DNA of 64,000 nucleotides from Caldichromatium japonicum (GCF_011290485.1 NZ_CP048029.1:62001-126000), one strand, 5' to 3'; shown: positions 29,383 to 38,245, numbered from the stretch's first letter. A program made the numbers and translations. Notes: generated by a model not told the origin, from the letters alone.

Positions 29383-30825
29383 ATGTCTGCTGAAAACGTC
29401 TTTTTTACGCCGATCGATCGCATCTGCCAGGGGGATGTCGCGACCTGCTGCCCCGATCAACCCCTGATCGAGGTCGCAGAGCTCATGCGGGCGCGCAACA
29501 TCTCGAGCGTCGTGGTGCAAGAGAGGAAAGAACCCATCGGGATCATCACCGACCGCGATCTGCGCAACAAGGTCGTCGCCGCAGGTCTCGATCCGCGTCA
29601 GGTCTTGGCGCGCGAGGTGATGTCAAGCCCGCTGGTGACCATCCGCGAAAATGGGTATCTGTTCGAGGCCCTATATCTGATGAGCCGGCGGCGCATCCAT
29701 CGGCTGGGGGTGGTCGATGGCGAAGGCCGGTTGCAGGGGATCGTGACAGACACCGATGCCCTGCGTCTGCATAGCCGCTCCCCCCAGCAGTTGATGAAGG
29801 CGATCGAGGAGGCCGAGACCCCGGCAGAGCTTGCGACCCTGCGCCGTGAGATGGAACAGTTGGTCTTGCACCTGCACGGCACCGGGGTCGCCACCGCCGA
29901 TCTCGTCCAGACCGTGGCCCTGCTCAACGACCGGCTCCTGATCCGCCTGATCGAGATCGTACGCGCGGCGCGCTATCCGGATCTCACCGACCGTTTTGCC
30001 TTTTTGGTGTTGGGCAGCGAAGGGCGGCGCGAGCAGACCCTGGCGACCGACCAAGACAATGCCATCGTCTATGCCGATGATCTGTCTGAGCCCGAGCTGC
30101 GCCAGTTGGAGTCCTTCAGCCTCGATCTGATCGATAACCTGATTGCCACCGGCCTTCCCGCCTGCCCGGGCGGGATCATGGCGAAAAACCCCGAGTGGCG
30201 GCGCAGTCTAAGCGAATGGCAGCAGGTACTCGACAAATGGCTGCGTACCCCCACACCCGCCCATATCCTGGCCGGTAGCATGTTTTTTGATCTGCGAACG
30301 CTCTACGGCGATCCTCTCCTTGAGCAACATCTTAAAGCCGACATCATCGCCAAGCTGAAGGGCAACAATCTATTTCTGGTACACAGCGCCGCCAATGCCG
30401 TGAGCTTTTGCCCGCCGCTGGGTTGGTTCGGGGGCATCAAGGGTGAGCGCCGTGGCCCTTATCGCGGCTGTATCGAGATCAAAAAGGCAGGGGTCTTTGC
30501 GATTACCGAAGGGCTGAAGGCTATGGCCCTACAAGCAGGGATCAGCGAGGGTCGCACCCACGAGCGGGTACGCGGTCTGCAACAGGCGGGGATCCTGGAA
30601 GGGCGCCAGGCGGAAAGCCTGCTTGCGGCCTTCGATGTCCTCATCGGACTTCGCCTGCGCGCCCAGCTCCTCGCCGTCGAGCGGGGGTCGGTGCCCAACA
30701 ACTATCTGCCGCTTGCGCATCTCAATCGCATCGAACTCGGGCGACTGCGGCTGGCGCTCGAAGAGGTCAGGCACTTCCAGAATTTCTTGCGCCATCGCTT
30801 CCATCTCCATCAGCTCAATCGCTGA
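29383..30825 (+). CDS. CBS-pair / DUF294 putative nucleotidyltransferase
   Basis: A 480-residue protein. Two CBS motifs (about residues 10-125, with IGIITDRDLRNKVVAAGLD and LQGIVTDTDAL) form a Bateman module that normally binds an adenine nucleotide. They are followed by a DUF294 nucleotidyltransferase-like domain (VLGSEGRREQTLATDQDNAI, the GS...DxD-type active site) and its C-terminal domain (DLRTLYGDPLLEQHLK ... LKAMALQAGISEGRTHERV). Many relatives also have a cyclic-nucleotide domain at the N-terminus; it is absent here. The substrate is unknown; a signal-sensing nucleotidyl transferase is the inference. The start is the ATG at 29383 (MSAENVFF). Confidence 0.88.
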   Translation: MSAENVFFTPIDRICQGDVATCCPDQPLIEVAELMRARNISSVVVQERKEPIGIITDRDLRNKVVAAGLDPRQVLAREVMSSPLVTIRENGYLFEALYLMSRRRIHRLGVVDGEGRLQGIVTDTDALRLHSRSPQQLMKAIEEAETPAELATLRREMEQLVLHLHGTGVATADLVQTVALLNDRLLIRLIEIVRAARYPDLTDRFAFLVLGSEGRREQTLATDQDNAIVYADDLSEPELRQLESFSLDLIDNLIATGLPACPGGIMAKNPEWRRSLSEWQQVLDKWLRTPTPAHILAGSMFFDLRTLYGDPLLEQHLKADIIAKLKGNNLFLVHSAANAVSFCPPLGWFGGIKGERRGPYRGCIEIKKAGVFAITEGLKAMALQAGISEGRTHERVRGLQQAGILEGRQAESLLAAFDVLIGLRLRAQLLAVERGSVPNNYLPLAHLNRIELGRLRLALEEVRHFQNFLRHRFHLHQLNR

Positions 30826-30839
30826 TGCCTTGCCGATGG

Positions 30840-30890
30840 GGGTGCATCGCGCACCCTAGGATCGCGCCGATTGTGGAGTGCATCCTGCAC
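30840..30890. repeat. Two palindromes between convergent genes (3 of 3)
   Basis: GGGTGC (30840-30845) and GCACCC (30851-30856) form a tight hairpin. A second, GTGC-ATCCT-GCAC (30878-30890), lies 21 bases on. They sit between the stops of the CBS-DUF294 gene and the ABC ATPase gene, so a bidirectional terminator is plausible. The GGTGC/GCACC core resembles the repeats at 28039 and 29299. Confidence 0.5.
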
Positions 30891-30891
30891 C

Positions 30892-31656
30892 TTACCAACC
30901 GCGCAAGGCGCGATAGCGCTCAAGCGCCTCGTCTGTGGGCCCAGCAAAGACCACCCGCCCGTGCTCCATCAGCAATGAATTGGGGCACATGCTGCGCACC
31001 AGATCTTCGGAATGCGAAGAGAGCACGATGATCGGGACCTGTTCGGTAAAGCGATCGAGCCGCACCCGTGCCTTATGGAGAAAGGCGGCATCCCCCACGC
31101 CGATCCCCTCGTCGAGCAACAGGATATCCGGAACGACCGAGGTCGAAACGGCAAAGGCCAAGCGCATCTGCATCCCTGCCGAATAGGTGCGGATCGGGAG
31201 GTTCAAAAACTCCCCGAGCTCGGTGAACTCGGCGATTTCATCCATCATGGCGCGGATCTCTTTGCGCTTGAGCCCCAGGAATAACCCGCGCAGGATGATG
31301 TTCTCATAGCCGGTGCTCTCGAGGTTCATCCCGAGCGCGATGTCGAACAGGGGCGCGACCCGGCCTTGGGTCTTTACTCGCCCGCTGTTGGGCTCATAGA
31401 TCCCAGCCAGCACCCGCAACAGGGTGGTCTTGCCGGCACCATTGTGCCCGATCAGCCCCAACCGATCCCCGTCCTTGAGTCTGAGGCTGACATCCTGCAG
31501 CGCCTGGACCACGGGGATGCGTTGCGAGACCGTATCGGCACGGATCGTCCCGCCGGTCGCGCTCTGGATCAGGCGGTTTTTGAGCGATCGATTGGCGGCG
31601 CTATAGATGGGGAAAGAGACCCAGACGTTTTCGAGTACCACCGAGGCCATGATCAT
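30892..31656 (-). CDS. ABC transporter ATPase, polysaccharide export (Wzt-like)
   Basis: A 254-residue ABC ATPase with Walker A GHNGAGKTT (70-78), signature YSAGMQMRLAF, Walker B ILLLDEGIGVGD and the H-loop (SSHSEDLV). It belongs to the polysaccharide/polyol-phosphate export group (Wzt, TagH, KpsT); the extra C-terminal sugar-binding domain of some Wzt proteins is absent. The start is the ATG at 31656, overlapping the permease stop by four bases (ATGA). With the permease it should export a lipid-linked glycan across the inner membrane. Confidence 0.92.
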   Translation of the reverse strand: MIMASVVLENVWVSFPIYSAANRSLKNRLIQSATGGTIRADTVSQRIPVVQALQDVSLRLKDGDRLGLIGHNGAGKTTLLRVLAGIYEPNSGRVKTQGRVAPLFDIALGMNLESTGYENIILRGLFLGLKRKEIRAMMDEIAEFTELGEFLNLPIRTYSAGMQMRLAFAVSTSVVPDILLLDEGIGVGDAAFLHKARVRLDRFTEQVPIIVLSSHSEDLVRSMCPNSLLMEHGRVVFAGPTDEALERYRALRGW

Positions 31657-32504
31657 ACCCAATAGGCGATGCGCCAGCGGTAGGCTGAATAGAAGAGCGT
31701 GGCCAGCGCCCAACCGCCGAGGGTGACCAGGATCACCGGCAACCAATTGGCTAATGCAGGTGCCTGACCGAGCAGGGGTGCGCGCATGATCTCGACCAGA
31801 TGATAGAAGGGATTGAGATGCAGCCACAGCGCGCGACCCGGCAGCATCTCAGGTCGCCAGATGACCGGGGTGATGAAAAACAAGAGCTGCATCAGGCTGC
31901 TGATGACCAGAGGTACATCGCGAAAGCGGGCGCTCAAGACGCCGAAAAACAACGCCGCCCAAAAGCCGTTGAGCAGAATCGCAAAGAGCGCGACCGGCAC
32001 CCAGAGTAGATGCCAATCGAGCCTGACCCCAAACCAAAAGGCGACCAGCAAAAAGACCCAGATATTGTGCGCAAATCCGATCAGGGCCGACCACAGGACG
32101 CGATAGACATAGATCGACAAAGGGGCATTGAGCTGACGGATCATCCCCTCGGCGAGGATAAAGGCCTGACACCCCTCATTGACCAGGGTGGCAATCAGGT
32201 TCCAGATCACAAAGCCTGCAGCAAGAAAGGGCAGGTAGTCATGCAAATCCTGGCCGAAGATCTGGCCATAGAGGAGACCGAGGGCCAAGACCATGATGGC
32301 CATCGACAGGGTGATCCAAAAGGGCCCGAGCTTAGAGCGCCGATAGCGCTGCCGGACGTCTTGGAGACCTAAAGTCATCCATAGCTCCCGCTGCGCCCAT
32401 CCGGCGCGAAGGTCATGCCAGGCGCGTGTGAGCTGAGCGCGGGTCAGCCCATGGTGTAGTTGGACGATGAGTGAGGATTCGCCTGGCTGATGGTCGTTTG
32501 ACAT
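31653..32504 (-). CDS. ABC-2 type permease, polysaccharide export (Wzm-like)
   Basis: A 283-residue inner-membrane protein with about six hydrophobic segments. The N-terminal amphipathic part LWMTLGLQDVRQRYRRSKLGPFWITLS and the C-terminal NPFYHLVEIMRAPLLG are the usual signatures of Wzm/KpsM/TagG permeases. It is coupled to the ATPase that follows. No glycosyltransferase is adjacent; the glycan genes at 8.5-12.9 kb could supply the substrate, but that is a guess. Confidence 0.92.
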   Translation of the reverse strand: MSNDHQPGESSLIVQLHHGLTRAQLTRAWHDLRAGWAQRELWMTLGLQDVRQRYRRSKLGPFWITLSMAIMVLALGLLYGQIFGQDLHDYLPFLAAGFVIWNLIATLVNEGCQAFILAEGMIRQLNAPLSIYVYRVLWSALIGFAHNIWVFLLVAFWFGVRLDWHLLWVPVALFAILLNGFWAALFFGVLSARFRDVPLVISSLMQLLFFITPVIWRPEMLPGRALWLHLNPFYHLVEIMRAPLLGQAPALANWLPVILVTLGGWALATLFYSAYRWRIAYWV

Positions 32505-32582
32505 CTAATAGGGGACGATCCTAGGGACAGGGGGGCGATCTGGGGTGGTGATCTGCGGCGGCTAACTATAGCACGTCGCCGG

Positions 32583-33170
32583 CTAAGGTTTGCCATAGAG
32601 GGCGAGCGGGAAGTATTCGGTGATCAGGATCACCGGGCGGCGGGCGATGATGATTCGATAGGTGCGAAAGACGGCGCTCTCGCCATTTGCCAAGCGGTCC
32701 AGACCGATATCCAAGACCTCGCGGTAGCTCTCAAGGCCGCTGTCGCGGATCAACACGCCGATCCCGATCTCGCGGTCGATCAGACGCTGGCGAAAGTCAT
32801 CGGGGATGAACTCGATGCGGATCAGAGAAAATGCCTCGGCAAAACAGCGACCGCTTTCGCTGCCACGCAATTGGGCGTCGCGCAGCATACAGCGATCACC
32901 GCGCTCGATCTCCAGCCAAGGCACTGGCTCAGTGGCTGTTTCTAGACGCTGTTCCAGGGTCTCGACCACCAACGGCTCCCAAAAATAGGCCTCTAGGATC
33001 TTGGTCACCGTCCCGTCAGTGGCTAAGAGCGCGCGCAAGAAGGGCGGAAGCTGGCTCAAGGCCAGGCGTTCGCCCGCCAGTCCCGTGATCGCGCCCGCAC
33101 GGATGAAACCATCGCGTCTGAACGGTAGTTCCTCGGCAGCAAAAGGGTGGCGCCCATAATAACGGTGCAT
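32583..33170 (-). CDS. Chorismate lyase-like (UbiC/DUF98 family) protein
   Basis: A 195-residue protein resembling chorismate pyruvate-lyases. LPPFLRALLATDGTVTKILE and the later segment FIPDDFRQRLIDREIGIGVL, with conserved arginine and glutamate positions, fit the family fold. A UbiC-type enzyme would make 4-hydroxybenzoate, the first step of ubiquinone synthesis, which agrees with ubiE-ubiJ-ubiB elsewhere in the window. Similarity to E. coli UbiC is low, however, so another aromatic substrate is possible. The start is taken as the ATG at 33170 (MHRYYGRHPF); no strong ribosome site is visible. Confidence 0.65.
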   Translation of the reverse strand: MHRYYGRHPFAAEELPFRRDGFIRAGAITGLAGERLALSQLPPFLRALLATDGTVTKILEAYFWEPLVVETLEQRLETATEPVPWLEIERGDRCMLRDAQLRGSESGRCFAEAFSLIRIEFIPDDFRQRLIDREIGIGVLIRDSGLESYREVLDIGLDRLANGESAVFRTYRIIIARRPVILITEYFPLALYGKP

Positions 33171-33658
33171 GAATTTGTATCCAGAAAACGATGATATTGA
33201 TCTTGGCAGCCAGCCGAGACGGTCTAGCAAGGCCCCTGAACCCCAGGCTCAAGGGAGATTAAGCGCTGTCTTTAGAGCAGGCAGGGGCCTTATTTAACGC
33301 AGAATCGCGCAAGCGGCAATGTAGTGATCGATCAGGTCAGGAGATGCCATGTGGCGTCTGGGCCAGCAGTGTTGGCAGGTCCGGTATCCTTGGATGGCCA
33401 GCGGCGGGCATCGCGTCCACCTAGGGAGGCGAGTCAGGGGAATGGGCGCGGTTTGTTGTAAAGAGTCCGCTGATCAGTATCATTTTGCACTTGATGTATC
33501 AGCGGATTTGCTCCAAGCTTTAAGCCGCAAATCGGCCCCGCGTCGAAAAGCGGCAATGCCCATGTCTGGGATCTGAGATCCCAGTGGGGCTGGCCTGGAT
33601 CCTTAGGTATTCTTTACCATCAACGGATCGCAAGATCCATCACCTCGGAGATGTCGTT
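33171..33658. other. Intergenic region between the UbiC-like gene and lpp
   Basis: About 490 bases that hold the promoters of two divergent genes. A 75-codon frame at 33349-33576 has no recognisable features and I do not call it. The only clear structure is the 19-base palindrome at 33566-33584. Confidence 0.5.
33566..33584. promoter_or_regulatory. 19-base palindrome upstream of lpp
   Basis: CTGGGATCT-G-AGATCCCAG: perfect nine-base arms around one base, ending 74 bases before the lipoprotein start. This spacing suits an operator near the promoter; a regulator cannot be named. Confidence 0.4.
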
Positions 33659-33847
33659 ATGACCAAGATTGTCAAGATGGCTTCCATTTCGGTCGCTGCT
33701 GTTCTGTTGCTCGGGGCCTGCACCACCGATCAGACCGCCCGCGATATGGCTCAGCGCGCCCTGGACACTGCGAACAGCGCCCAGGCCTGCTGCAACGCCA
33801 ACACCGAGCGTCTGGATCGGATGTATCAGAAGATCATGGGCAAGTGA
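33659..33847 (+). CDS. Lpp-type alanine-zipper murein lipoprotein
   Basis: A 62-residue lipoprotein. The signal peptide ends in the lipobox LLGAC (Cys at about residue 21), followed by a heptad-like helix with Ala and Asn (TARDMAQRALDTANSAQA) and a C-terminal lysine (MYQKIMGK). E. coli Lpp has the same plan: it sits in the outer membrane and its terminal lysine is joined to peptidoglycan by L,D-transpeptidases. The helix is short and has two extra cysteines (ACCNAN), unlike E. coli Lpp. The start is fixed by GGAG eight bases before the ATG at 33659. The L,D-transpeptidase gene lies convergently right next to it. Confidence 0.85.
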   Translation: MTKIVKMASISVAAVLLLGACTTDQTARDMAQRALDTANSAQACCNANTERLDRMYQKIMGK

Positions 33848-34791
33848 CGCCCTTGACCTGCTGAACGTCGGTGTCCCACTACCTGTGGGACACCGGAGTC
33901 CTCTCTGACAGCCCGCTCAACCGCCTTCCAGTCGATGATCACATCCTCGGCATTCGCTATCGATTCGGGGATCACTGAGCGGTAATCCTTACGTACGCTT
34001 TTCTCCCCTGTTTGCACCTCGAGATAGAGTTCATCCGCCAGCCAGCCGTATTTGTAGGGCTGATCGATGATTGCTACGGAGGTCTGAACCGGGGTCAAGC
34101 CATATAGCTCCTCAATCCCTTCCGGATAGAGCCGGATACAGCCGCCGCTGACCTCCATCCCCAGGCCCCAGGGCTGATTGGTACCATGGATTAGATAATC
34201 CGGGTTACTTAGGCGCATCGCATAGCGCCCAAGGGGGTTATCCGGACCCGGTGGGACCTGAGGCGGCAGGATATGTCCACGCGCTGCATGGTTGGCGCGT
34301 ACCATGGGGCCAGGCGTCCAGACGGGATCCTTCCGCTTTTCGACCACCTGAAAGGTTCCGAGTGGTGTCTCCATGGCCTCCTTGCCAACGGTGATGGCAT
34401 AGATGCGCACCTCGAGGGGATCGCTCGGTGAATAGTAATACAGCCGCTTTTCGGCACGATTGACCACGATCCCCTGACGCGGCACATTCGGCAGCACATA
34501 CATGGCCGGCACCAAGACCTGGGTCCCTTCGCCAGGCACCCACATATCGATATTTGGATTGGCCTGGCGCATATCGTCATAGCCCAGGTTGTTTTGGCGG
34601 GCGATGTCGAGCAAGGTGTCCTTGGCGCGGGCGGTGAAATAAAACACTGTGCCGACCACCGAATCATTGGGATTTTTGAGCCGGAAGGTTTCGGCCAGGG
34701 CAGTGCGGTCGCTGCCCCCACCGAGCAGGACGGCCCCGAGTAAGGTCAACAGCCAGGCGCGGCGCCAATCGGGTTTAAGACCTTTCTTCAT
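33826..34791 (-). CDS. L,D-transpeptidase (YkuD/ErfK family)
   Basis: A 321-residue exported enzyme: signal peptide (WRRAWLLTLLGAVLLGG ... ALA, residues 10-33), a LysM-like binding region (about 48-95) and a YkuD catalytic domain (about 105-250) with HGTN (202-205) and SGGCIRL (215-221; nucleophile Cys218). Enzymes of this type attach Lpp to meso-diaminopimelate or form 3-3 crosslinks in peptidoglycan. The C-terminal 50 residues are unusual. The gene ends overlapping the 3' end of the lpp-like gene by 22 bases, in the opposite direction. Confidence 0.93.
   Translation of the reverse strand: MKKGLKPDWRRAWLLTLLGAVLLGGGSDRTALAETFRLKNPNDSVVGTVFYFTARAKDTLLDIARQNNLGYDDMRQANPNIDMWVPGEGTQVLVPAMYVLPNVPRQGIVVNRAEKRLYYYSPSDPLEVRIYAITVGKEAMETPLGTFQVVEKRKDPVWTPGPMVRANHAARGHILPPQVPPGPDNPLGRYAMRLSNPDYLIHGTNQPWGLGMEVSGGCIRLYPEGIEELYGLTPVQTSVAIIDQPYKYGWLADELYLEVQTGEKSVRKDYRSVIPESIANAEDVIIDWKAVERAVREDSGVPQVVGHRRSAGQGRHLPMIF
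33870..33894 (+). terminator. Probable lpp terminator hairpin
   Basis: GGTGTCCCAC (33870-33879) pairs perfectly with GTGGGACACC (33885-33894) around a five-base loop, 22 bases past the lpp stop. The T-run is weak, but the stem is very stable. It lies inside the 3' coding part of the L,D-transpeptidase gene on the other strand. Confidence 0.65.
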
Positions 34792-34822
34792 CCAATCAAG
34801 CTCCTCATTAGGGGTTAAAACA

Positions 34823-36862
34823 ATGCTTCAAGCCTCAGCGATCCGTAATATCGGGATCGCCGCCCATGTCGATGCCGGCAAGACGACGCTCACCGAACGG
34901 ATACTTTTTTACACCGGAGCCTCCCATCGGATCGGCGAGGTGCATGATGGCACTGCCCACATGGACTATCTGGTCGAGGAACAGCGCCACGGGATCACCA
35001 TCACCGCGGCGGTGACCCAGGCGCCTTGGCGCAATCATTTGATCCAGATCATCGACACCCCAGGGCATGTCGATTTCTCGATCGAGGTCGAGCGTTCGCT
35101 GCGGATCCTGGATGGCTGCATCATCGTTCTAGACGGCGTCCGCGGGGTTGAGCCACAGACTGAGACGGTCTGGCGTCAGCGTGGGCGCTTTGGGTTGCCG
35201 GCCCTCTTGTTCATCAACAAGATGGACCGGGAAGGCGCTGATTTTGACCGCTGTCTCGCGTCCGTCAAGCAGCGTCTCGGTTTCGAGCCCGCGCCCATCA
35301 CGGTCCCCGTGGTGGAAGCGGGGGGCGTTATCCATTTGATCGATGGCACCTTTATTCGTTTCCAGGGGGCGTATGGTGAGCAGGTCGTTGCCGAACCTTG
35401 TCCGCCGGATCTATGGGCCAGCCAACAGGCCAAACGCGAATCACTCCTCCTGGCAGCCGCTGAATATAACGAATCCCTCGCCGACCAGATCCTGTCAGGC
35501 GACGAACTAAGCCCTGATCAGGTGCGCGCTGCGATCCGTGCCGGTGTGCTCGCCGGTAGGCTCTTTCCCTGCTATGGCGGCAGCGCGTTGCGCAACCTCG
35601 GGGTGCAGCCGCTGCTCGATGGGGTGGTCGAGTTTCTACCTGCACCGCTCGACCGCCCCCCTATCATCGCCGAGCATCCCGACGGGACCCCTGAGCCCAT
35701 TGCCTTGACGGCGGATGGTCCATTGGTGGCGCTGGTCTTTAAGGTCCAGCTCTGGGAAGGGCGGCGCCATGTCTTCGTGCGGATCTATCGCGGGCAACTG
35801 AAGGCCGGCGATCCAGTCGAGTTCCTGACCGCCGATGGGCGCATCCTGCGCGAGCAGGTAGCGCGCTTGTTTGAGGTTGATGCCGGCAAACGGAGCCGAC
35901 GCGATCAGGGCCAGGCTTGCAAGATCCTGCTCTTGAGCGGACTGCGCTGGGCCACGACCGGCGACACCCTTTGCACCCCGGGACAGGTGGTGGCGTTGGA
36001 GCGGATTCGCGCCCATGAGCCTGTGCTCGGCATGGCCATCGAGCCTGGCAGCGGGACGGATGAGGAGCGGCTCGTCGAGGCCCTCGACAAGGTCCTACAA
36101 GAGGACCCGACCCTGCATCTCGCTGAAGATCCTGAGACCGGTCAGCGGGTGCTCAAAGGCATGGGCGAGCTTCATCTTCAGATCATCCGCGAGCGTCTGG
36201 AGCGCGAGTTCGGGGTGAGTCTGCGCATGGGGCGTCCAGCCGTCGCCAGCCGCGAGACCATCAGCCGCAAGGCCCATGCCGAGGCCCTATTTGGCCCGCC
36301 GCTATTGCCCGAGGCGCGCCAGCCGCCGCCGATGGCGCGGGCGGCAGTGAGCGTACAGCCGCGCCCGCGTGCTCAGGGCAATCACATCGAGATCCGTCCT
36401 TTGATCAAACCCGAGGGCGCCGTCCTGACCGAAGGGCAGCGTGCCGCTATCTCGTCTGCCGTCGCCGAAACCCTCAACGCTGGACCCAGACAAGGTGCCC
36501 CCGTGCTCGATGTAGCGGTCCAGGTCGAGGCACTCGAGCTCTTTGGTGCTGCCTCGACCCCGGAAGCGATCGCCGCAGCCGTCAGCCGTGCCCTGCGCAA
36601 GGCCCTAGATGAGGCGGGCCCGATCTTATTACAGCCCATCATGCGGTTAGAGGTAGTAGTCCCCGAGCCCAATCTAGGCGCGGTGCTCGGCGATCTCCAG
36701 GCGCGGCGCGCCCTCATCCAGGCGACAGAGATCCAGGGGGAGCTGGCAACCATCCGCGCTGAGGCACCGCTTGAACCCCTGCTCGGCTATGCCACCGGAC
36801 TACGTAGCCTGACCCAGGGGCGCGGTCAGTTCAGCCTTGAGTTTGCGCGGTTTGATACCTGA
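34823..36862 (+). CDS. Divergent elongation factor G-like GTPase
   Basis: A 679-residue translation-factor GTPase. G1 is AAHVDAGKTTLTER, G2 lies around GITITAAV, G3 is DTPGHVDFSIEVERSL, and G4 is NKMD. The domain order is that of EF-G, and the length is close to it (about 700). It is not the canonical copy: domain IV lacks the usual SGGSGQ-type loop, and the N-terminal Arg-Gly-Ile-Thr is His-Gly-Ile-Thr. It belongs with the EF-G II/TetM-like paralogues, whose roles range from ribosome recycling to antibiotic protection. The start is the ATG at 34823 with AGGGG nine bases upstream, divergent from the L,D-transpeptidase. Confidence 0.88.
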   Translation: MLQASAIRNIGIAAHVDAGKTTLTERILFYTGASHRIGEVHDGTAHMDYLVEEQRHGITITAAVTQAPWRNHLIQIIDTPGHVDFSIEVERSLRILDGCIIVLDGVRGVEPQTETVWRQRGRFGLPALLFINKMDREGADFDRCLASVKQRLGFEPAPITVPVVEAGGVIHLIDGTFIRFQGAYGEQVVAEPCPPDLWASQQAKRESLLLAAAEYNESLADQILSGDELSPDQVRAAIRAGVLAGRLFPCYGGSALRNLGVQPLLDGVVEFLPAPLDRPPIIAEHPDGTPEPIALTADGPLVALVFKVQLWEGRRHVFVRIYRGQLKAGDPVEFLTADGRILREQVARLFEVDAGKRSRRDQGQACKILLLSGLRWATTGDTLCTPGQVVALERIRAHEPVLGMAIEPGSGTDEERLVEALDKVLQEDPTLHLAEDPETGQRVLKGMGELHLQIIRERLEREFGVSLRMGRPAVASRETISRKAHAEALFGPPLLPEARQPPPMARAAVSVQPRPRAQGNHIEIRPLIKPEGAVLTEGQRAAISSAVAETLNAGPRQGAPVLDVAVQVEALELFGAASTPEAIAAAVSRALRKALDEAGPILLQPIMRLEVVVPEPNLGAVLGDLQARRALIQATEIQGELATIRAEAPLEPLLGYATGLRSLTQGRGQFSLEFARFDT

Positions 36863-36866
36863 GCGT

Positions 36867-37892
36867 TCAGGCGATGATCACGCGATTGCGCCCCTCCTGC
36901 TTGGCCAGATAGAGGCCCGTATCCGCGCGTTCGATGAAGGTCTCGGCGCTTTCGCCTGGACGAAAGCGGGTCAGACCGATCGAGACGGTGATGGTCCCGA
37001 TGGTGTCATGGGTACTCTTGCGTTTGATCTGGAGCGCGGCGATCTGGCAACGGATCTGTTCGGCGAGGGCATGTGCCGCCTCTAGCTCGTCGTTGACGAT
37101 GACCGCAAACTCCTCCCCGCCATAACGGGCGATGAAGATCCGGTCGCTTTGTAACTTGCCGAGCACACCGCCGACGATCTGCAGCACCCGGTCGCCCATC
37201 GGGTGGCCATAGGTATCATTGAGTTTCTTGAAGTAATCGATGTCCAGGAGCAACAGGCAGGTGGTCTCGTTATCTGCGGTCAATGCCTGGGCGATGGCCT
37301 CGTCAAAGCCGCGCCGGTTAGGGATCTTGGTCAGCGGATCGATACGGGCGCGGCGCTCGCTTTCGGCCAGCTCGCGTTTGAGCTGCTCGACCTGATCGCT
37401 GGCGGCCTTCAGCTTGCTCGCAAAGACCTGATTCAGCTCCTCGAGATCCCGGGTCTCGGTCAAGAGCTTGCCAACCATGGCGCGGATCTGGTGGGGATCG
37501 ACATCCTGCTCGAAGACCTCGATGGCGCCGCGCAGACTGGCCCCATAGTTGTGCACCCCTTGCAGGTTGCGCGAGACGGCCTGGGCAAGCTGAGCAACCA
37601 GGGTGGCGATCAGCTCCTGGGCCTGGGTACTCTGCGGAAGATAATGTTTGACGAAATACTCTAAGAATAACGCCTCGCTTTTGCGCGGATCATAGGAATC
37701 CTCATCGGGGAATGCGGCCAACAGTTTGCGGCTCAGTTCAGGATGCGCGTTCTGGACATGCGCATACCAGAGGGCATAGTTGTAAGGGGTTGGCGGGATG
37801 CGGCGCTGGACCATCAGGGGTACGGCCATGCGCAGATAGTTCGAGGCTGTGGGTAGATCTTCACGAAAATCGATGATGTCGTCGTTGCCCAT
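36867..37892 (-). CDS. Diguanylate cyclase (GGDEF domain)
   Basis: A 341-residue cytoplasmic protein. The GGDEF domain (about residues 175-341) has the metal-binding DIDYFKKLNDTYGH and the active-site GGEEF (258-262), so c-di-GMP synthesis is likely. The allosteric RxxD inhibition site upstream is not present (the aligned residues read SDRI), which suggests no product feedback there. The N-terminal 170 residues form a helical region with a coiled coil (VEQLKRELAESERRARID) of a kind found in other diguanylate cyclases. It ends four bases from the EF-G-like gene, convergently. Confidence 0.92.
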   Translation of the reverse strand: MGNDDIIDFREDLPTASNYLRMAVPLMVQRRIPPTPYNYALWYAHVQNAHPELSRKLLAAFPDEDSYDPRKSEALFLEYFVKHYLPQSTQAQELIATLVAQLAQAVSRNLQGVHNYGASLRGAIEVFEQDVDPHQIRAMVGKLLTETRDLEELNQVFASKLKAASDQVEQLKRELAESERRARIDPLTKIPNRRGFDEAIAQALTADNETTCLLLLDIDYFKKLNDTYGHPMGDRVLQIVGGVLGKLQSDRIFIARYGGEEFAVIVNDELEAAHALAEQIRCQIAALQIKRKSTHDTIGTITVSIGLTRFRPGESAETFIERADTGLYLAKQEGRNRVIIA

Positions 37893-38245
37893 CGCTATAT
37901 CCGAACCGGTGAACGTGCCTATATTTTTCCAAACTCGCCGGCCTAAGTGAGCCCTTGAGTGCCATTGATCGGTCTTTGCGGTAGGTCCTGCTCGACTCGA
38001 GCGGTTTTCATGGAGGTCGCTGGTGCGCGGTCATGCTTGCTTGAGCAAGCAGTCAACCGATGACAAGCAGGACAACAAACCGACCGAGTCCGGCAATAGA
38101 AGATCCACTATCCATTGCGTTTTGCCCTATATTGAGGAGCGAGACAATGACTGTCAGGTCAATGCAACCGACCGATCCGCTATGTATCTGAACGAAACGC
38201 CATCATATAGCACCCTGACAACCCGATGGCGGCAATCCAGGCCCA
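37893..38245. other. Intergenic gap
   Basis: About 350 bases upstream of the diguanylate cyclase gene and past the end of the glutaminyl cyclase gene. An open frame at 38023-38295 has no features of a real protein and overlaps the cyclase gene antisense. I see nothing else. Confidence 0.5.

Noticed and set aside
33349..33576. 75-codon frame upstream of lpp
   Set aside because: Composition and sequence look non-coding and it spans the likely promoter region.
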